NCBI GenBank assembly: GCA_934047225.1
Contig: OW203984.1
Span: 3,357,201 to 3,421,200, forward strand
Length of the DNA stretch: 64,000 bases
From: Ypsolopha sequella
Taxonomy: Eukaryota; Arthropoda; Insecta; Lepidoptera; Ypsolophidae
Direction: 5' to 3'
Shown here in pieces: positions 23,821-34,617 of the stretch. The notes below the pieces were generated by a model. It did no database searches. It was not told where the DNA came from and saw only the letters and a list, made by a program, of their open reading frames with translations. Each line of letters opens with the position of its first letter. Within the stretch, counting starts at the first letter, position 1. The translations under genes and the position numbers were made by a program.

Positions 23821-23981
23821 GGGCTCTACCGCGTAATTCTCATTTGTATCAACTTCAAGCAAATGCATGCGAAATTCAACGCGTGCAAAAGAGATGGCAT
23901 GTTAGGCGGGCGTCGTCGCACGCACGTCAAATTTCAATCTCAAGTTGATGTTGATGAAAATGAGAATTACGCGGTAGACCC
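23821..23981. mobile_element. palindromic MITE, copy 2
   Basis: Inverted-orientation copy of 11933-12090: shares GGCGGGCGTCGTCGCACGCA and CTCAAGTTGATGTTGATGAA. Left arm more diverged than the right. Confidence 0.7.
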
Positions 23982-24029
23982 GTGGTCTCGGGTTCCATAT
24001 TGTGGATGATAAATTTAATTTTGTATTTT

Positions 24030-24790
24030 TTTTTTTCGTGAGTTTCTCGACCGCTTTATTTTTCCTGTAATCTATACGTAAATACATAATATTACCATGA
24101 TTTTTTTCATATTTTTCGGTCCACCAGTTTTGTAGATAAGGGGGGGACATAAATTGTTTTATGGTTATTCAAGGATTTCTCGAAATAGATGCAATTTAAA
24201 ATAGCTAAACTATATATTTTTACAATCAAATTTTTAATACCTACAATTAGGTACCCATATTTTATTTTTATAATTTTTTTTTAAATATATTTTACTTATT
24301 TTTTTATATATCTCATTTGTGCTCAACATTTTTTAAATTGCTATAGATTTCCTGTAATTGGTCAGTTATGATCTATAATCATCATTTTTTTCATATTTTT
24401 CGGTCTACCAGTTTCGGAGATAGGGGGGGGGGGGACATACATATTTTTGTGGTTTTTTAAAATATTTTTCGAAACCAGTGCCAGTAAATACAGTAAAAGT
24501 ATATATTTTTATAATTACCTTTTTAATATCTACAATTCGATACCCATATTTTATTTTTAGGATAATATTTTTTATTTTTCTCACTTTTGTTTTGGAAATA
24601 TTTTGAACAATTTCAAGTTTTTCATATTTTTTTTACACCGTGATATATGGACAAATTATTGCTATTTTTGTGCAAACTTTAATGTCTTTATATTTAACGG
24701 TGCTAAAGTTATGAGGCTGTGACATACGGACGGACGGACAACGGAGTCTCAACATAAAGGTTCCTTTTGTACCTTTTAGGTACTACGGAA
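24030..24790 (+). repeat. dispersed repeat family F, copy 2
   Basis: Two internal units (24090-24340, 24380-24610), each with TTTTTCGGTCYACCAGTTT and a G-run before GGGACATA. Ends GAGGCTGTGACATACGGACG and a TACGGAACCCTAAAAA end. Confidence 0.5.
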
Positions 24791-25216
24791 CCCTAAAAAG
24801 AGATGTTATGTAAAATGTTCAAATCTATCACCGATACATAATATATCATTACGACATGTACCCCGAGAGTGTGTCAGAGGTTTTCCCGAGTGTCTACTGT
24901 CAACATGTAGGTACGCCCTCTTTTCACCGTCGATTTTTCGATCCAACATGGTAGGGGAGGCGAGTCTGATCGCCGTACTTCGGGCACGAATTGTCTACGT
25001 CAAGGTGTTTTTCTTCATCGTCAAGAAAGTTGTTTCGTCCAAGGCAAGTTCTTATTACTCGTATGTATAAGACGAGTCAATAGACCCTGGGAATAGAACC
25101 TCTCACTTACACACTATCTCCGTCTATATTTGCAAATGGGAAACACAGGCAGCCGGCGAATGAAAACTGCTGCTAACAATAGCAACCAGTGTGTATGTAT
25201 GGGCAGACCCAGGCAT

Positions 25217-25363
25217 ATCATCCATCCATCCATCCATCAGCTTAGTTCGTCCACTGCTGGACATAAGCCTTTCCAGTGCTCACCAACCCACCTGCCCAGC
25301 GTGTGTGAGTATGGGCAATTCTTCCAGGATGACCGCGGGGAGTGGCAAAGTCCTGGAAAGGCT
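25217..25363. mobile_element. LINE 3' end with internal inversion
   Basis: 25217-25275 is the CCAT-tailed 3' end in minus orientation. At 25276 it switches to the adjoining LINE segment in plus orientation (CTGCCCAGCGTGTGTGAGTA to GTCCTGGAAAGG). Compare the unbroken copy at 881-1030. Confidence 0.75.
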
Positions 25364-25398
25364 AGGCATATCATATTTCTGTAAAAACTTGGGGTGTC

Positions 25399-25583
25399 GC
25401 TCCGCTCCACTCCGCTCCGCTCCACTCCGCTCCGCTCCACTCCGCTCCGCTTTACTCCGCTCCACTCAGCTCCGCTCCACTCCACTCCACTCCGCTCCGC
25501 TCCACTCCGCTCCACTCCGCTCCACTCCGCTCCGCTCCACTCCGCTCCAATCCGCTCCACTCCGCTCCGCTCCACGCGGCTCC
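25399..25583 (+). repeat. pentamer tract CTCCR
   Basis: About 37 units of CTCCG or CTCCA with a few substitutions; open in several frames purely because it is a simple repeat. Confidence 0.9.
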
Positions 25584-25711
25584 CCAAATTTATTTTAACC
25601 TAACACGCTCCTCCTCGTTCCGCTTGTCATCGCAACTATTTTTGATGTTTATTGAATGATTTTCAGTTTCATATACGGCCCAATTCTACGATCTGCCCAC
25701 GCAGTAGCGAA

Positions 25712-25798
25712 TACTATGAGAGGCGCGGGGGGCGCGTAAATACTATGAGAGGCTCGGGGGGCGCGTAAATACTATGAGAGGCGCGGGGGGCGCGTAAA
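25712..25798 (+). repeat. 29-bp tandem repeat, three copies, GC-rich
   Basis: TACTATGAGAGGCGCGGGGG followed by GCGCGTAAA; copies start at 25712, 25741 and 25770, the second with one change. Confidence 0.85.
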
Positions 25799-26073
25799 CC
25801 CTCCCCCGTACGGGCGATTTGTAATAAGAAAACAATAAAAAAATAGTTAGATGGCATTGTCTTGTATGTGTTTAAACAGTTCTAATATAATTTTCTTATG
25901 AAATTGCCGTTTTCTATAGAGAATTTGAAGGAAACTCAATTTTCAGTACTAACATTTTTGCATTGGTTTTAGGAATGACAAATCCAAATTATGTTATTTC
26001 TTATGTGTATGAATGAGACAACAATAAGCTAACAGCAACAATAATTGAATTTTTAAAAGTATCAGCTGTAAAA

Positions 26074-26430
26074 AAATAAACTTTTAACAAAAAAATAGCA
26101 ACCGACTTCAATAGTAACAGCAGTCATTCACTAAAAAGTTAATAATAATTCTATAAAGACCGATGGTACCGAAGCAACACTTTTGCCGACTTCTTTCTTC
26201 CTGAAACGTTATGTTATCTAGAAGTCGGCGTTCTTATATTGGTTTCTATGTTGCTATATCGTAGGAAATACGCCGACTTCTAGATAACATAATGTTTCAG
26301 GAAGAAAGAAGTCGGCAAAAGTGTTGCTTCGGTACCATCGGTCTTTATAGAATTATTATTAACTTTTTAGTGAATGACTGCTGTTACTATTGAAGTCGGT
26401 TGCTATTTTTTTGTTAAAAGTTTATTTTAT
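26074..26430. repeat. near-perfect 157-bp inverted repeat (hairpin)
   Basis: Left arm 26074-26230, right arm 26271-26430, loop 40 bases. I see only one to a few mismatches (for example CCTGAAACGTTATG against CCTGAAACATTATG). Outer part contains CAACCGACTTCAATAG. It begins the larger element that ends near 27220 with the matching TTGAAGTCGGTTAAAAA. Confidence 0.85.
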
Positions 26431-26553
26431 TTCACATTTTTTAGTGTTGCTGGGTTAAATTGTGAGGTATAGGTAGTTCTTGCAAACGTGGTGTTAATAT
26501 GAAACGAAGTTCAAGTGAGTATAAGTAGCCATGTTTGAGTAGCTTCCTGCTAT

Positions 26554-27060
26554 TAGCACCCTAACACAACATGATTACCGCAATCTCGAGTTATGTGCTG
26601 TCATCCGTTGAAGAGTTCTATGGTGATGAAGCCAAGATCAAAATTCAGGTGGGTACACTGGCAATTTTCAGCAATGCCCTGCAATGAGCACCCTAACACA
26701 AACTGGTTGCCGCAATCTAAAGTTATGTGCTGTCATCCGTTGAGGAGTTCTATGGTGATGAAGCCAGGATCGAAGGTCAGGTGGGATTTCTGATAATCTC
26801 CAAGTAATACCCTTGAATCAGCACCCTAACGCAGTGATTGCCGCAATCTCGAGTTATGTGCTCTGATCCGTTGAAGAGTTCTATGGTGAATATGTTGATG
26901 AAGCCAGGATCGAAGGTCAGGTGGAAGAATGTCGATTTTCAAGTAATATCTTGTAATCAGCACCCAAGTACATAGCGATTGCCTCAATTTCGAGAGATAT
27001 GCTGTCATTTTCTGAGGAGTTCCACTGCCTATCTCTGAAGACCTTCATCAGATCATGACC
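26554..27060 (+). repeat. four diverged 133-bp tandem units
   Basis: Units begin AGCACCCTAAC, then GATTGCCGCAATCTCGAGTT, GCTGTCATCCGTTGA and GAGTTCTATGGTGATGAAGC; starts near 26555, 26687, 26820 and 26960, the last most diverged. Part of a repeat ending GAACCGCCTCCTTTTTGAAG near 27190-27222, a form common in Lepidoptera. Confidence 0.7.
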
Positions 27061-27589
27061 AAACCCAAAATGGGACCTACCTGGAAGTATACTCTTTCAA
27101 ACAAAAAAAGAATTGTTCAAATCGGTTGGGAAATGACGGAGTTATGGAGTAACAACGCAAAAAAAAAAAAAAATACATACAGTCGAATTGAGAACCGCCT
27201 CCTTTTTGAAGTCGGTTAAAAATGGATGGCATTTAGAAGGAACCGTTTTTGAAGCTTTAATTTTTATAATCAAACTGAAAATAAAAAACAAAATTTACCA
27301 CGTAGATGTAAAACCTTGAAATCAACTTTCAAATAAAAAACAAATAATTGGAAATAGCTATTGAATTACAGGAATTATGAACTCATGAATCTGTAAGAAA
27401 ATTTCAACAGTTTCATATGTAAAAACGTTTTACTCGTATATTTACTGTCGATCGCTCAATCCATTGTCTTTGCTCAGATCCTATACTGTGACGGAAATAG
27501 TCAGGTGTGAATTTGGTCTATGCTGGTGACTATACAGCGGGCGGCCATTTCTATACCCAAGGTTTAATGACTTGGGTAATACTTGCATT

Positions 27590-27880
27590 TCCTTTTTAGA
27601 GTTCGGTACCCAAAGGGTAACCAACGGGACCCTATTAAGAAAACTCCGCTGTCCGTCTGTCACCAGGCTGTATATCATGAACTGTGATAGTTAGACAGTT
27701 GAAATTTTCATAAATGATGTATTTCTATTGCCGCTATAACAAAAAATACTAAAAAACAGAATAAAATGAATATTCAAGGGGGCTCCCATGCAACAGACAT
27801 GTTTTTTTTGCCGTTTTTATAGATAATGGTACGGAACCCGTTGTGCGCGAGTCCGCCTCACACTTGGCCGGTTTTTATTG
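27590..27880 (+). repeat. dispersed repeat family E, copy 1
   Basis: GGTACCCAAAGGGTAACCAA, CATGAACTGTGATAGTTAGA, GGTACGGAACCCGTTGTGCG, ending CACTTGGCCGGTTTTTAT. Second copy at 43035-43340. Confidence 0.65.
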
Positions 27881-27916
27881 TAATTTTACCTATTTTATTA
27901 CCCGTCCAGCACAAAA

Positions 27917-30900
27917 AGTAATAATAATAATAAACACTTTATTGCTCACAAAAAACACAGATAAATACAATTTAGAATTAAGAGAAATACAGGGCAAAGG
28001 CAGGCTTATGAAAGAAATTTCTTCCAGTCAACCATAAATGACAGAGATGAAGAAAAATTATACTTACATTGGCTTATTGAAATTTAATTTAAGTGCATAA
28101 AGAGCGATATAAATATGTATGTAAATATAATAAATAGTATAATAGTCTACATACACTTATTAACCTAAAAGTATACCTAACGGTCTAAAAACTAAACAGA
28201 CTACTGAAATAATATATAATTATATATATGTTTAAATATGATACACTATATAAATACGTACAATACATTCATACTACTCGTAGTAGCTGGAGTTGCTGAG
28301 AGGACAAAAAGTGCTTCTTCAAGTTGAATTTGAAGGAAGCAATTGAGGGAAGACTTTTAAGATAGTGTAGAAAATCATTCCAAAGACGGACAGTGTCCAC
28401 TGTAAAATCCAGAGTAACGTTCCGTGTAATGAGTTGGTATCCTCTATGGTTGGTATAGATAACATAAGTAACGTTCCGTGTAATGAGTTGGTATCCTCTA
28501 TGGTTGGTATAGATAACATAAGTAACGTTCCGTGTAATGAGTTGGTATCCTCTATGGTTGGTATAGATAACATAAGTAACGTTCCGTGTAATGAGTTGGT
28601 ATCCTCTATGGTTGGTATAGATAACATAAGTAACGTTCCGTGTAATGAGTTGGTATCCTCTATGGTTGGTATAGATAACATAAGTAACGTTCCGTGTAAT
28701 GAGTTGGTATCCTCTATGGTTGGTATAGATAACATAAGTAACGTTCTGTGTAATGAGTTGGTATCCTCTATGGTTGGTATAGATAACATAAGTAACGTTC
28801 TGTGTAATGAGTTGGTATCCTCTATGGTTGGTATAGATAACATAAGTAACGTTCCGTGTAATGAGTTGGTATCCTCTATGGTTGGTATAGATAACATAAG
28901 TAACGTTCCGTGTAATGAGTTGGTATCCTCTATGGTTGGTATAGATAACATAAGTAACGTTCCGTGTAATGAGTTGGTATCCTCTATGGTTGGTATAGAT
29001 AACATAAGTAACGTTCCGTGTAATGAGTTGGTATCCTCTATGGTTGGTATAGATAACATAAGTAACGTTCCGTGTAATGAGTTGGTATCCTCTATGGTTG
29101 GTATAGATAACATAAGTAACGTTCCGTGTAATGAGTTGGTATCCTCTATGGTTGGTATAGATAACATAAGTAACGTTCCGTGTAATGAGTTGGTATCCTC
29201 TATGGTTGGTATAGATAACATAAGTAACGTTCCGTGTAATGAGTTGGTATCCTCTATGGTTGGTATAGATAACATAAGTAACGTTCCGTGTAATGAGTTG
29301 GTATCCTCTATGGTTGGTATAGATAACATAAGTAACGTTCCGTGTAATGAGTTGGTATCCTCTATGGTTGGTATAGATAACATAAGTAACGTTCTGTGTA
29401 ATGAGTTGGTATCCTCTATGGTTGGTATAGATAACATAAGTAACGTTCTGTGTAATGAGTTGGTATCCTCTATGGTTGGTATAGATAACATAAGTAACGT
29501 TCCGTGTAATGAGTTGGTATCCTCTATGGTTGGTATAGATAACATAAGTAACGTTCCGTGTAATGAGTTGGTATCCTATATGGTTGGTATAGATAACATA
29601 AGTAACGTTCCGTGTAATGAGTTGGTATCCTCTATGGTTGGTATAGATAACATAAGTAACGTTCCGTGTAATGAGTTGGTATCCTCTATGGTTGGTATAG
29701 ATAACATAAGTAACGTTCCGTGTAATGAGTTGGTATCCTCTATGGTTGGTATAGATAACATAAGTAACGTTCTGTGTAATGAGTTGGTATCCTCTATGGT
29801 TGGTATAGATAACATAAGTAACGTTCCGTGTAATGAGTTGGTATCCTCTATGGTTGGTATAGATAACATAAGTAACGTTCCGTGTAATGAGTTGGTATCC
29901 TCTATGGTTGGTATAGATAACATAAGTAACGTTCTGTGTAATGAGTTGGTATCCTCTATGGTTGGTATAGATAACATAAGTAACGTTCCGTGTAATGAGT
30001 TGGTATCCTCTATGGTTGGTATAGATAACATAAGTAACGTTCCGTGTAATGAGTTGGTATCCTCTATGGTTGGTATAGATAACATAAGTAACGTTCCGTG
30101 TAATGAGTTGGTATCCTCTATGGTTGGTATAGATAACATAAGTAACGTTCTGTGTAATGAGTTGGTATCCTCTATGGTTGGTATAGATAACATAAGTAAC
30201 GTTCCGTGTAATGAGTTGGTATCCTCTATGGTTGGTATAGATAACATAAGTAACGTTCTGTGTAATGAGTTGGTATCCTCTATGGTTGGTATAGATAACA
30301 TAAGTAACGTTCCGTGTAATGAGTTGGTATCCTCTATGGTTGGTATAGATAACATAAGTAACGTTCTGTGTAATGAGTTGGTATCCTCTATGGTTGGTAT
30401 AGATAACATAAGTAACGTTCTGTGTAATGAGTTGGTATCCTCTATGGTTGGTATAGATAACATAAGTAACGTTCCGTGTAATGAGTTGGTATCCTCTATG
30501 GTTGGTATAGATAACATAAGTAACGTTCCGTGTAATGAGTTGGTATCCTCTATGGTTGGTATAGATAACATAAGTAACGTTCCGTGTAATGAGTTGGTAT
30601 CCTCTATGGTTGGTATAGATAACATAAGTAACGTTCCGTGTAATGAGTTGGTATCCTCTATGGTTGGTATAGATAACATAAGTAACGTTCCGTGTAATGA
30701 GTTGGTATCCTCTATGGTTGGTATAGATAACATAAGTAACGTTCCGTGTAATGAGTTGGTATCCTCTATGGTTGGTATAGATAACATAAGTAACGTTCCG
30801 TGTAATGAGTTGGTATCCTCTATGGTTGGTGTAGATAACATAAGATCATGAGAGGGCCGAAGATTCCTGTTGCTCATATCAGTGCGAAAATTGAACCTAT

Positions 30901-31325
30901 CTTTTAGGCATTTTGGGGGAACAAAGATTATTTAAGACATTGTATAAAGAGATAGGATATACCTTCGATAACGTATTGGGAGCCACTTCAGTTTACGTCA
31001 AAAAAATCAAAAATAAATCTGATAGCCAAATTCTGAAGACGTTCCAGTTTGTCGAGCAACTCAACACAACTGACACAACGTCAGCATAGTCAAGAAGACG
31101 CAGAAGAAGAGATTGGTAATTCTAGTTTCCAAAGGCAAGAAGTACTGCAGTGAGTGAAATGGACCGTGCTCAAGGGCGATTGTTCCAGCCTTAATAGAGC
31201 TTGTAGGTATTATATGCAAAGTTTCATCCAAATATTGTGAATGTTCCAAATCTTCGTTTATCGAACATTGAGAGGTGGAACCTGCGGCAAAACAAAGTCA
31301 CTCTGCTGTCAGTATGTGTTCATCC
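27917..31325 (-). mobile_element. LINE (jockey/CR1-like) 3' half, interrupted by its own expanded minisatellite
   Basis: Minus strand, 5' to 3': LLRLLDYADVV (about 31110), LDKLERLQNLAIRFIFDF (about 31000-31055), KLKWLPIRYRRYILSLYT, then RFNFRTDMSNRNLRPSHDLM. The 45-copy array follows. Beyond it come FTVDTVRLWNDFLHYLKS and IASFKFNLKKHFLSS (28280-28405), a 3' UTR with GGTTGACTGGAAGAAATTTC, AATAAAGTG (27936-27944) and an ATT-repeat tail at 27919. These are the conserved last motifs of ORF2. Several frameshifts and stops show it is dead; 5'-truncated. Confidence 0.85.
28412..30844 (-). repeat. 54-bp minisatellite, 45 copies, derived from LINE ORF2
   Basis: Unit: GTAACGTTCCGTGTAATGAG, TTGGTATCCTCTATGGTTGG, TATAGATAACATAA. 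Forty-five consecutive copies, almost identical; the main variant is CCG to CTG within GTTCCGTG, seen in ten units (counting from 0: 6, 7, 18, 19, 25, 28, 32, 34, 36, 37). One unit (about 29577) has TCCTATA and the last has GGTGTAG. On the minus strand the unit is 18 codons (MLSIPTIEDTNSLHGTLL) in the ORF2 frame that enters it. Long ORFs on both strands here are a by-product of the period being a multiple of three. Confidence 0.97.
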
Positions 31326-31337
31326 GTATAGTATCAC

Positions 31338-31652
31338 GGTCTCTAGCTCGTAGACGTATGTCAGGTCTCTAGCTCGTAGACGTATGTCAGGTCTCTAGCT
31401 CGTAGACGTATGTCAGGTCTCTAGCTCGTAGACGTATGTCAGGTCTCTAGCTCGTAGACGTATTGCTCGGTGTCTAGCTCGTAGACGTATGTATGTCAGG
31501 TCTCTAGCTCGTAGACGTATGTCACGGTCTCTAGCTCGTAGACGTATTGCTCGGTCTCTAGCTCGTAGACGTATTGCTCGGTCTCTAGCTCGTAGACGTA
31601 TTGCTCGGTCTCTAGCTCGTAGACGTATTGCACGGTCTCTAGCTCGTAGACG
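31338..31652 (+). repeat. 26-27-bp minisatellite, 12 copies
   Basis: Unit GGTCTCTAGCTCGTAGACGT plus ATGTCA (26 bp) or ATTGCTC (27 bp), one unit 30 bp. Early units are mostly the 26-bp form, later ones the 27-bp form. Lies directly beyond the 5' truncation of the LINE. Confidence 0.93.
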
Positions 31653-32267
31653 AAATGATGTAAATACCTGTTTGGATATTTAATCTAGAATGTTGACCTA
31701 AACTCGAAAATTAAATTAGAAATTCAATAAAATTATCTTTCATTACATGAAAAAGGAGCTGTTTTTTTTTCTTATCCGCGCACAGAGCCGTGTTTTGCAT
31801 TGTTTAGAATGACTTATTAGAATGGTACGGAACCCTCAGGGCTTGAGTCCTACTCGCACTTGACTGGTATTTTATATAATAATTAGTATTCTTCGTAGCT
31901 GAGAGTCCCCACTTCCGAGGTTCACTTTTTAAACTTATCCACTTTTTCTTCGCAACGCAAGGACCCGTTGTTATTCATCGCACGTTTTACTTCAGAACGT
32001 CGAGCAACCAACATCAAGACACGCAATTGGTTTATTAAAAAAAAAAAATCAACACCAATGGACACGTCTCCTGTAGTTATACTTTTTAAAGTAACCGATT
32101 AATTAGTTATAACAAAGCACAAAACGTTTTGATTTTTAGAAAAATTCCTGCTTCTAGGAGCGTACAGTTGGCAACCTTATATATCAAGTAACAAGATCAG
32201 ACCAATTTGTAGTTGTGTAGAAAAAAAACTCCATCAAAATAAATAGGGTTGGCTGAGCGCAACCAGC

Positions 32268-32496
32268 GGGCCTATTATGTATCTCTAGTTGCCTTCTGGA
32301 CTGGGTGCCTATCATCAAAAACATGGATATACTATCGAATTCCGATTGTCTAAGGATATGTTCGCACTTGAAGTGACGACACAGATTGTTAATAGTTCAA
32401 TACTCACTAAAGGAAATTTTGAAATTTCCGTTTTTATCTATGTTTTTGATGATAGGCACCCAGTTAAGTTGGCAACTAAAGATACAGAATAGGGGG
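32268..32496. mobile_element. MITE with CGGGCCTATTATGTATCT ends (empty-site copy)
   Basis: Inverted ends GGGCCTATTATGTATCTCTA and, reversed, CCCCCTATTCTGTATCTTTA, each followed by an inverted GGGTGCCTATCATCAAAAAC. Abuts the left end of the ISL2EU-like element. Copy 2 at 52811-53184 carries an extra insertion. Confidence 0.7.
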
Positions 32497-32536
32497 GCTG
32501 GATCATTTTGTAGTTTTTTTTTCTACACATCTCCGA

Positions 32537-32790
32537 ATGAGGATAAGTCACATAACGGGAGAATCCAATTTTGACTATTACATTGCATGTGTTATGATTT
32601 TCTGAGTACACTACTTTTTGATTTTTTGAAATCCGTCCATAAATGGCAAAGTTATTTAATATTTTATCGGGCTTGATTTTAAAACGCGCGCCTCCCGCCC
32701 GTGGATACCGATGTCGTCATCACACACAGACCCCGCGCGATCGCAGTCGTCCAGTACGCACATTCGTGATTAGTAGCGAACACTCGGTTT
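32537..32790 (+). repeat. left terminal inverted repeat of the ISL2EU-like element, with gene start region
   Basis: Imperfect inverted partner of 36690-36935. Matched segments include GATGTCGTCATCACACACAG (left) against the reverse complement of the right copy, GTGACGTCATCCCACACATA, both followed by a GC-rich CCCGCGCG-type run. It lies immediately upstream of the nuclease ATG, so it probably contains the promoter. Confidence 0.6.
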
Positions 32791-32840
32791 TTTTTCGAGT
32801 TTTATGCATCATCGGTTTATTGTTTCGGTGTTCTGTAATA

Positions 32841-34566
32841 ATGAGCAACAAATTGGAAGATGGATTCGAAAAAGGACAGTCAGATAATCTACCTAAAGTG
32901 GATTCTTTCATGGTTTTTGAATACTTAAACAATCATGTGAAGTATACCAGCGCTGAAATCCGAGGTTGGAAGCTTCAACGGTAAGTACCTACCAAATTTA
33001 ATGTGTTAGTTAGTGAGTTTAGGCCTAGGTACTTTTTCCCATGGCTGTTGCGGTAGGTAATGTGAAAATAATAAAATAACCTGGGTAAAAAGGTACATGG
33101 ACAGCATAACACACTCCATCATAAAAACGTTAGTCAAGTCAAGTACCTACATTATTTCTTCCTACGGAGTTCGAGTTGATGTTTTTGTAAGCAGGCAACT
33201 GCAGGCATGATTCATTGCGATTTAGTAAGTGCCGGTTTCAAGTTCACCTAAACATTATAGACCGGGAGCGCGCCGTAGATTAACTAACATTAGCGGATAC
33301 CTACCATGTTTTTTGTTTCGATGCACTTAAATGGTGCAACCGCATCAGGTAATGTGATGTAGGTATTTAATGCTGTATGATTATTACAGGTCTGTACGAG
33401 AGTCATATGGCGACGATGCCGTAGGGTATGTCCAAGTCCAAAGAAATGGAAATGTGTGCACAGTAAAGGCAAGAATAACACCGGAGCATAAAGTAAAAAC
33501 TAAAGGTTATAGCTGCACTCTCAAATGTGAAGAAAATGATAAAACTATTATTGATGTTACTTGTCATGATTGTGCTGCACAAAAAGGAGGTTGCAAACAT
33601 AGTGTAGCATTTCTTATGTGGATACACAGACGCAGTGAAGAGCCTTCTCCAACTGAAAAAAAATGTTATTGGGCCAAACCAAAACTGGCCACAGTGGGCA
33701 CAACCTTGAAATTTATAAAAGCCAAAGATATCGGTTCCAGCGCTGGAGATATTGACGATAACGCTAATGTAAGAAGTGAACAATTTTTTAACAAACTGGT
33801 GCACAATATACAGTTAAATTCTATTAGGATTCAGTTAACAAGTTACGTTACACAGAATGAACTTACGAAATTATCATTGCATAACTTGATAAATGATTAT
33901 AAAAAAGAAGGTAACGACACGAACAGTGCACAAGGCTTCATCGATTATTGTACAACAAAACAAACACCAGAAAAGTGTTCAAAAGTAGAACAAGAAACTC
34001 TATCTCAAGCTCAGTCTCCTTTATGGCATGAGATGCGATATTGCAGAATAACCGCGTCAAAAATACACGACGCCGCCCATTGCAAAACCCCTGATGGTTC
34101 ATTAGTTGAGCAAATATTCGGTGCAACCATACCAGAAACTCCTGCAATGCGAAGAGGCAAAGTACTGGAACCTGATGTTAGGGCAAAAGTAGCAAAATTG
34201 AGAAAATTTGTAATCGAAAATGGTGGGCTGTTTTTGAAAAGTGATTGGCCTATTTTAGGTGCATCTCCTGATGGCTTAACACAAGAATATGTCATAGAAA
34301 TAAAATGTCCCATGACCACACAAGGCAAAGAAAGCTTTATTAAAAATAATCGTCTCACAAACAAATCAAAAGGTCAAATCCAGCTGCAAATGTTTTTTTG
34401 CAACAAAACTAAAGGGCTTTTTTGTGTTGCTGATAAGAATTTTGAAGCTAACAAAGAAGTAGAAATCTTTGAAGAAGATTTTGATGAAATTTACTGCAAA
34501 GATCTTTTGGAAAAGTCAACAAGTTTTTGGAAACACTCAGTCTTTCCTAAATTGGTCAAAACTTAG
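32841..34566 (+). CDS. YqaJ/lambda-exonuclease-like nuclease of the ISL2EU-like transposon
   Basis: Two exons, 32841-32980 and 33390-34566, joined at CG|GTAAGT and ATTACAG|G; the split Arg codon is restored and the product is 438 residues. An N-terminal region is followed by a SWIM-like zinc cluster (Cys105, Cys108, Cys115, His117; CxxC rather than the usual CxC). The YqaJ nuclease fold starts at Trp259 (WHEMRYCRITASKI). The PD-(D/E)XK residues are all present: Glu307 (GKVLEP), Asp341 (SPDGL), Glu350-x-Lys352 (EIKCP) and Gln376 (QIQLQM). It is expected to process DNA ends during transposition or replication of the element. Start chosen at MSNKLEDG; an in-frame ATG at 32643 lies in the terminal repeat and its extension looks non-coding. 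The coding frame is undamaged. Confidence 0.85.
32981..33389 (+). other. intron of the nuclease gene
   Basis: 409 bases from GTAAGT to TATTACAG; A+T-rich with stops in all plus-strand frames. Confidence 0.8.
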
Positions 34567-34578
34567 GTTAAGGTATAA

Positions 34579-34616
34579 AAATAAACAGATGGCTTAAGAT
34601 ATAAATATTGTTTTAT
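34579..34616. terminator. back-to-back polyadenylation signals between convergent transposon genes
   Basis: A plus-strand AATAAA lies about 15 bases after the nuclease stop, and a minus-strand AATAAA (34611-34616) lies 2 bases after the transposase stop. The two transcripts must overlap at their 3' ends. Confidence 0.55.
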
Positions 34617-34617
34617 T

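Noticed and set aside
25191..25603. Ser/Arg/Pro-rich ORFs on both strands
   Set aside because: Produced by the CTCCR pentamer tract.
28412..30844. CRISPR-like regular array
   Set aside because: Units are contiguous with no unique spacers, and the DNA is eukaryotic.
28319..30877. Very long ORFs (805, 433 and 408 codons) on both strands
   Set aside because: They are read-through of a 54-bp satellite whose period is a multiple of three and whose unit lacks stops in those frames; no start context, domain or codon signal of a gene.
31489..31683. ORF with repeated SLARRRIAR
   Set aside because: Translation of a 27-bp tandem repeat; no other support.
32643..32840. N-terminal extension of the nuclease from an upstream ATG
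   Set aside because: It lies inside the terminal inverted repeat and its residues look like translated GC-rich non-coding DNA; the MSNKLEDG start has better context.
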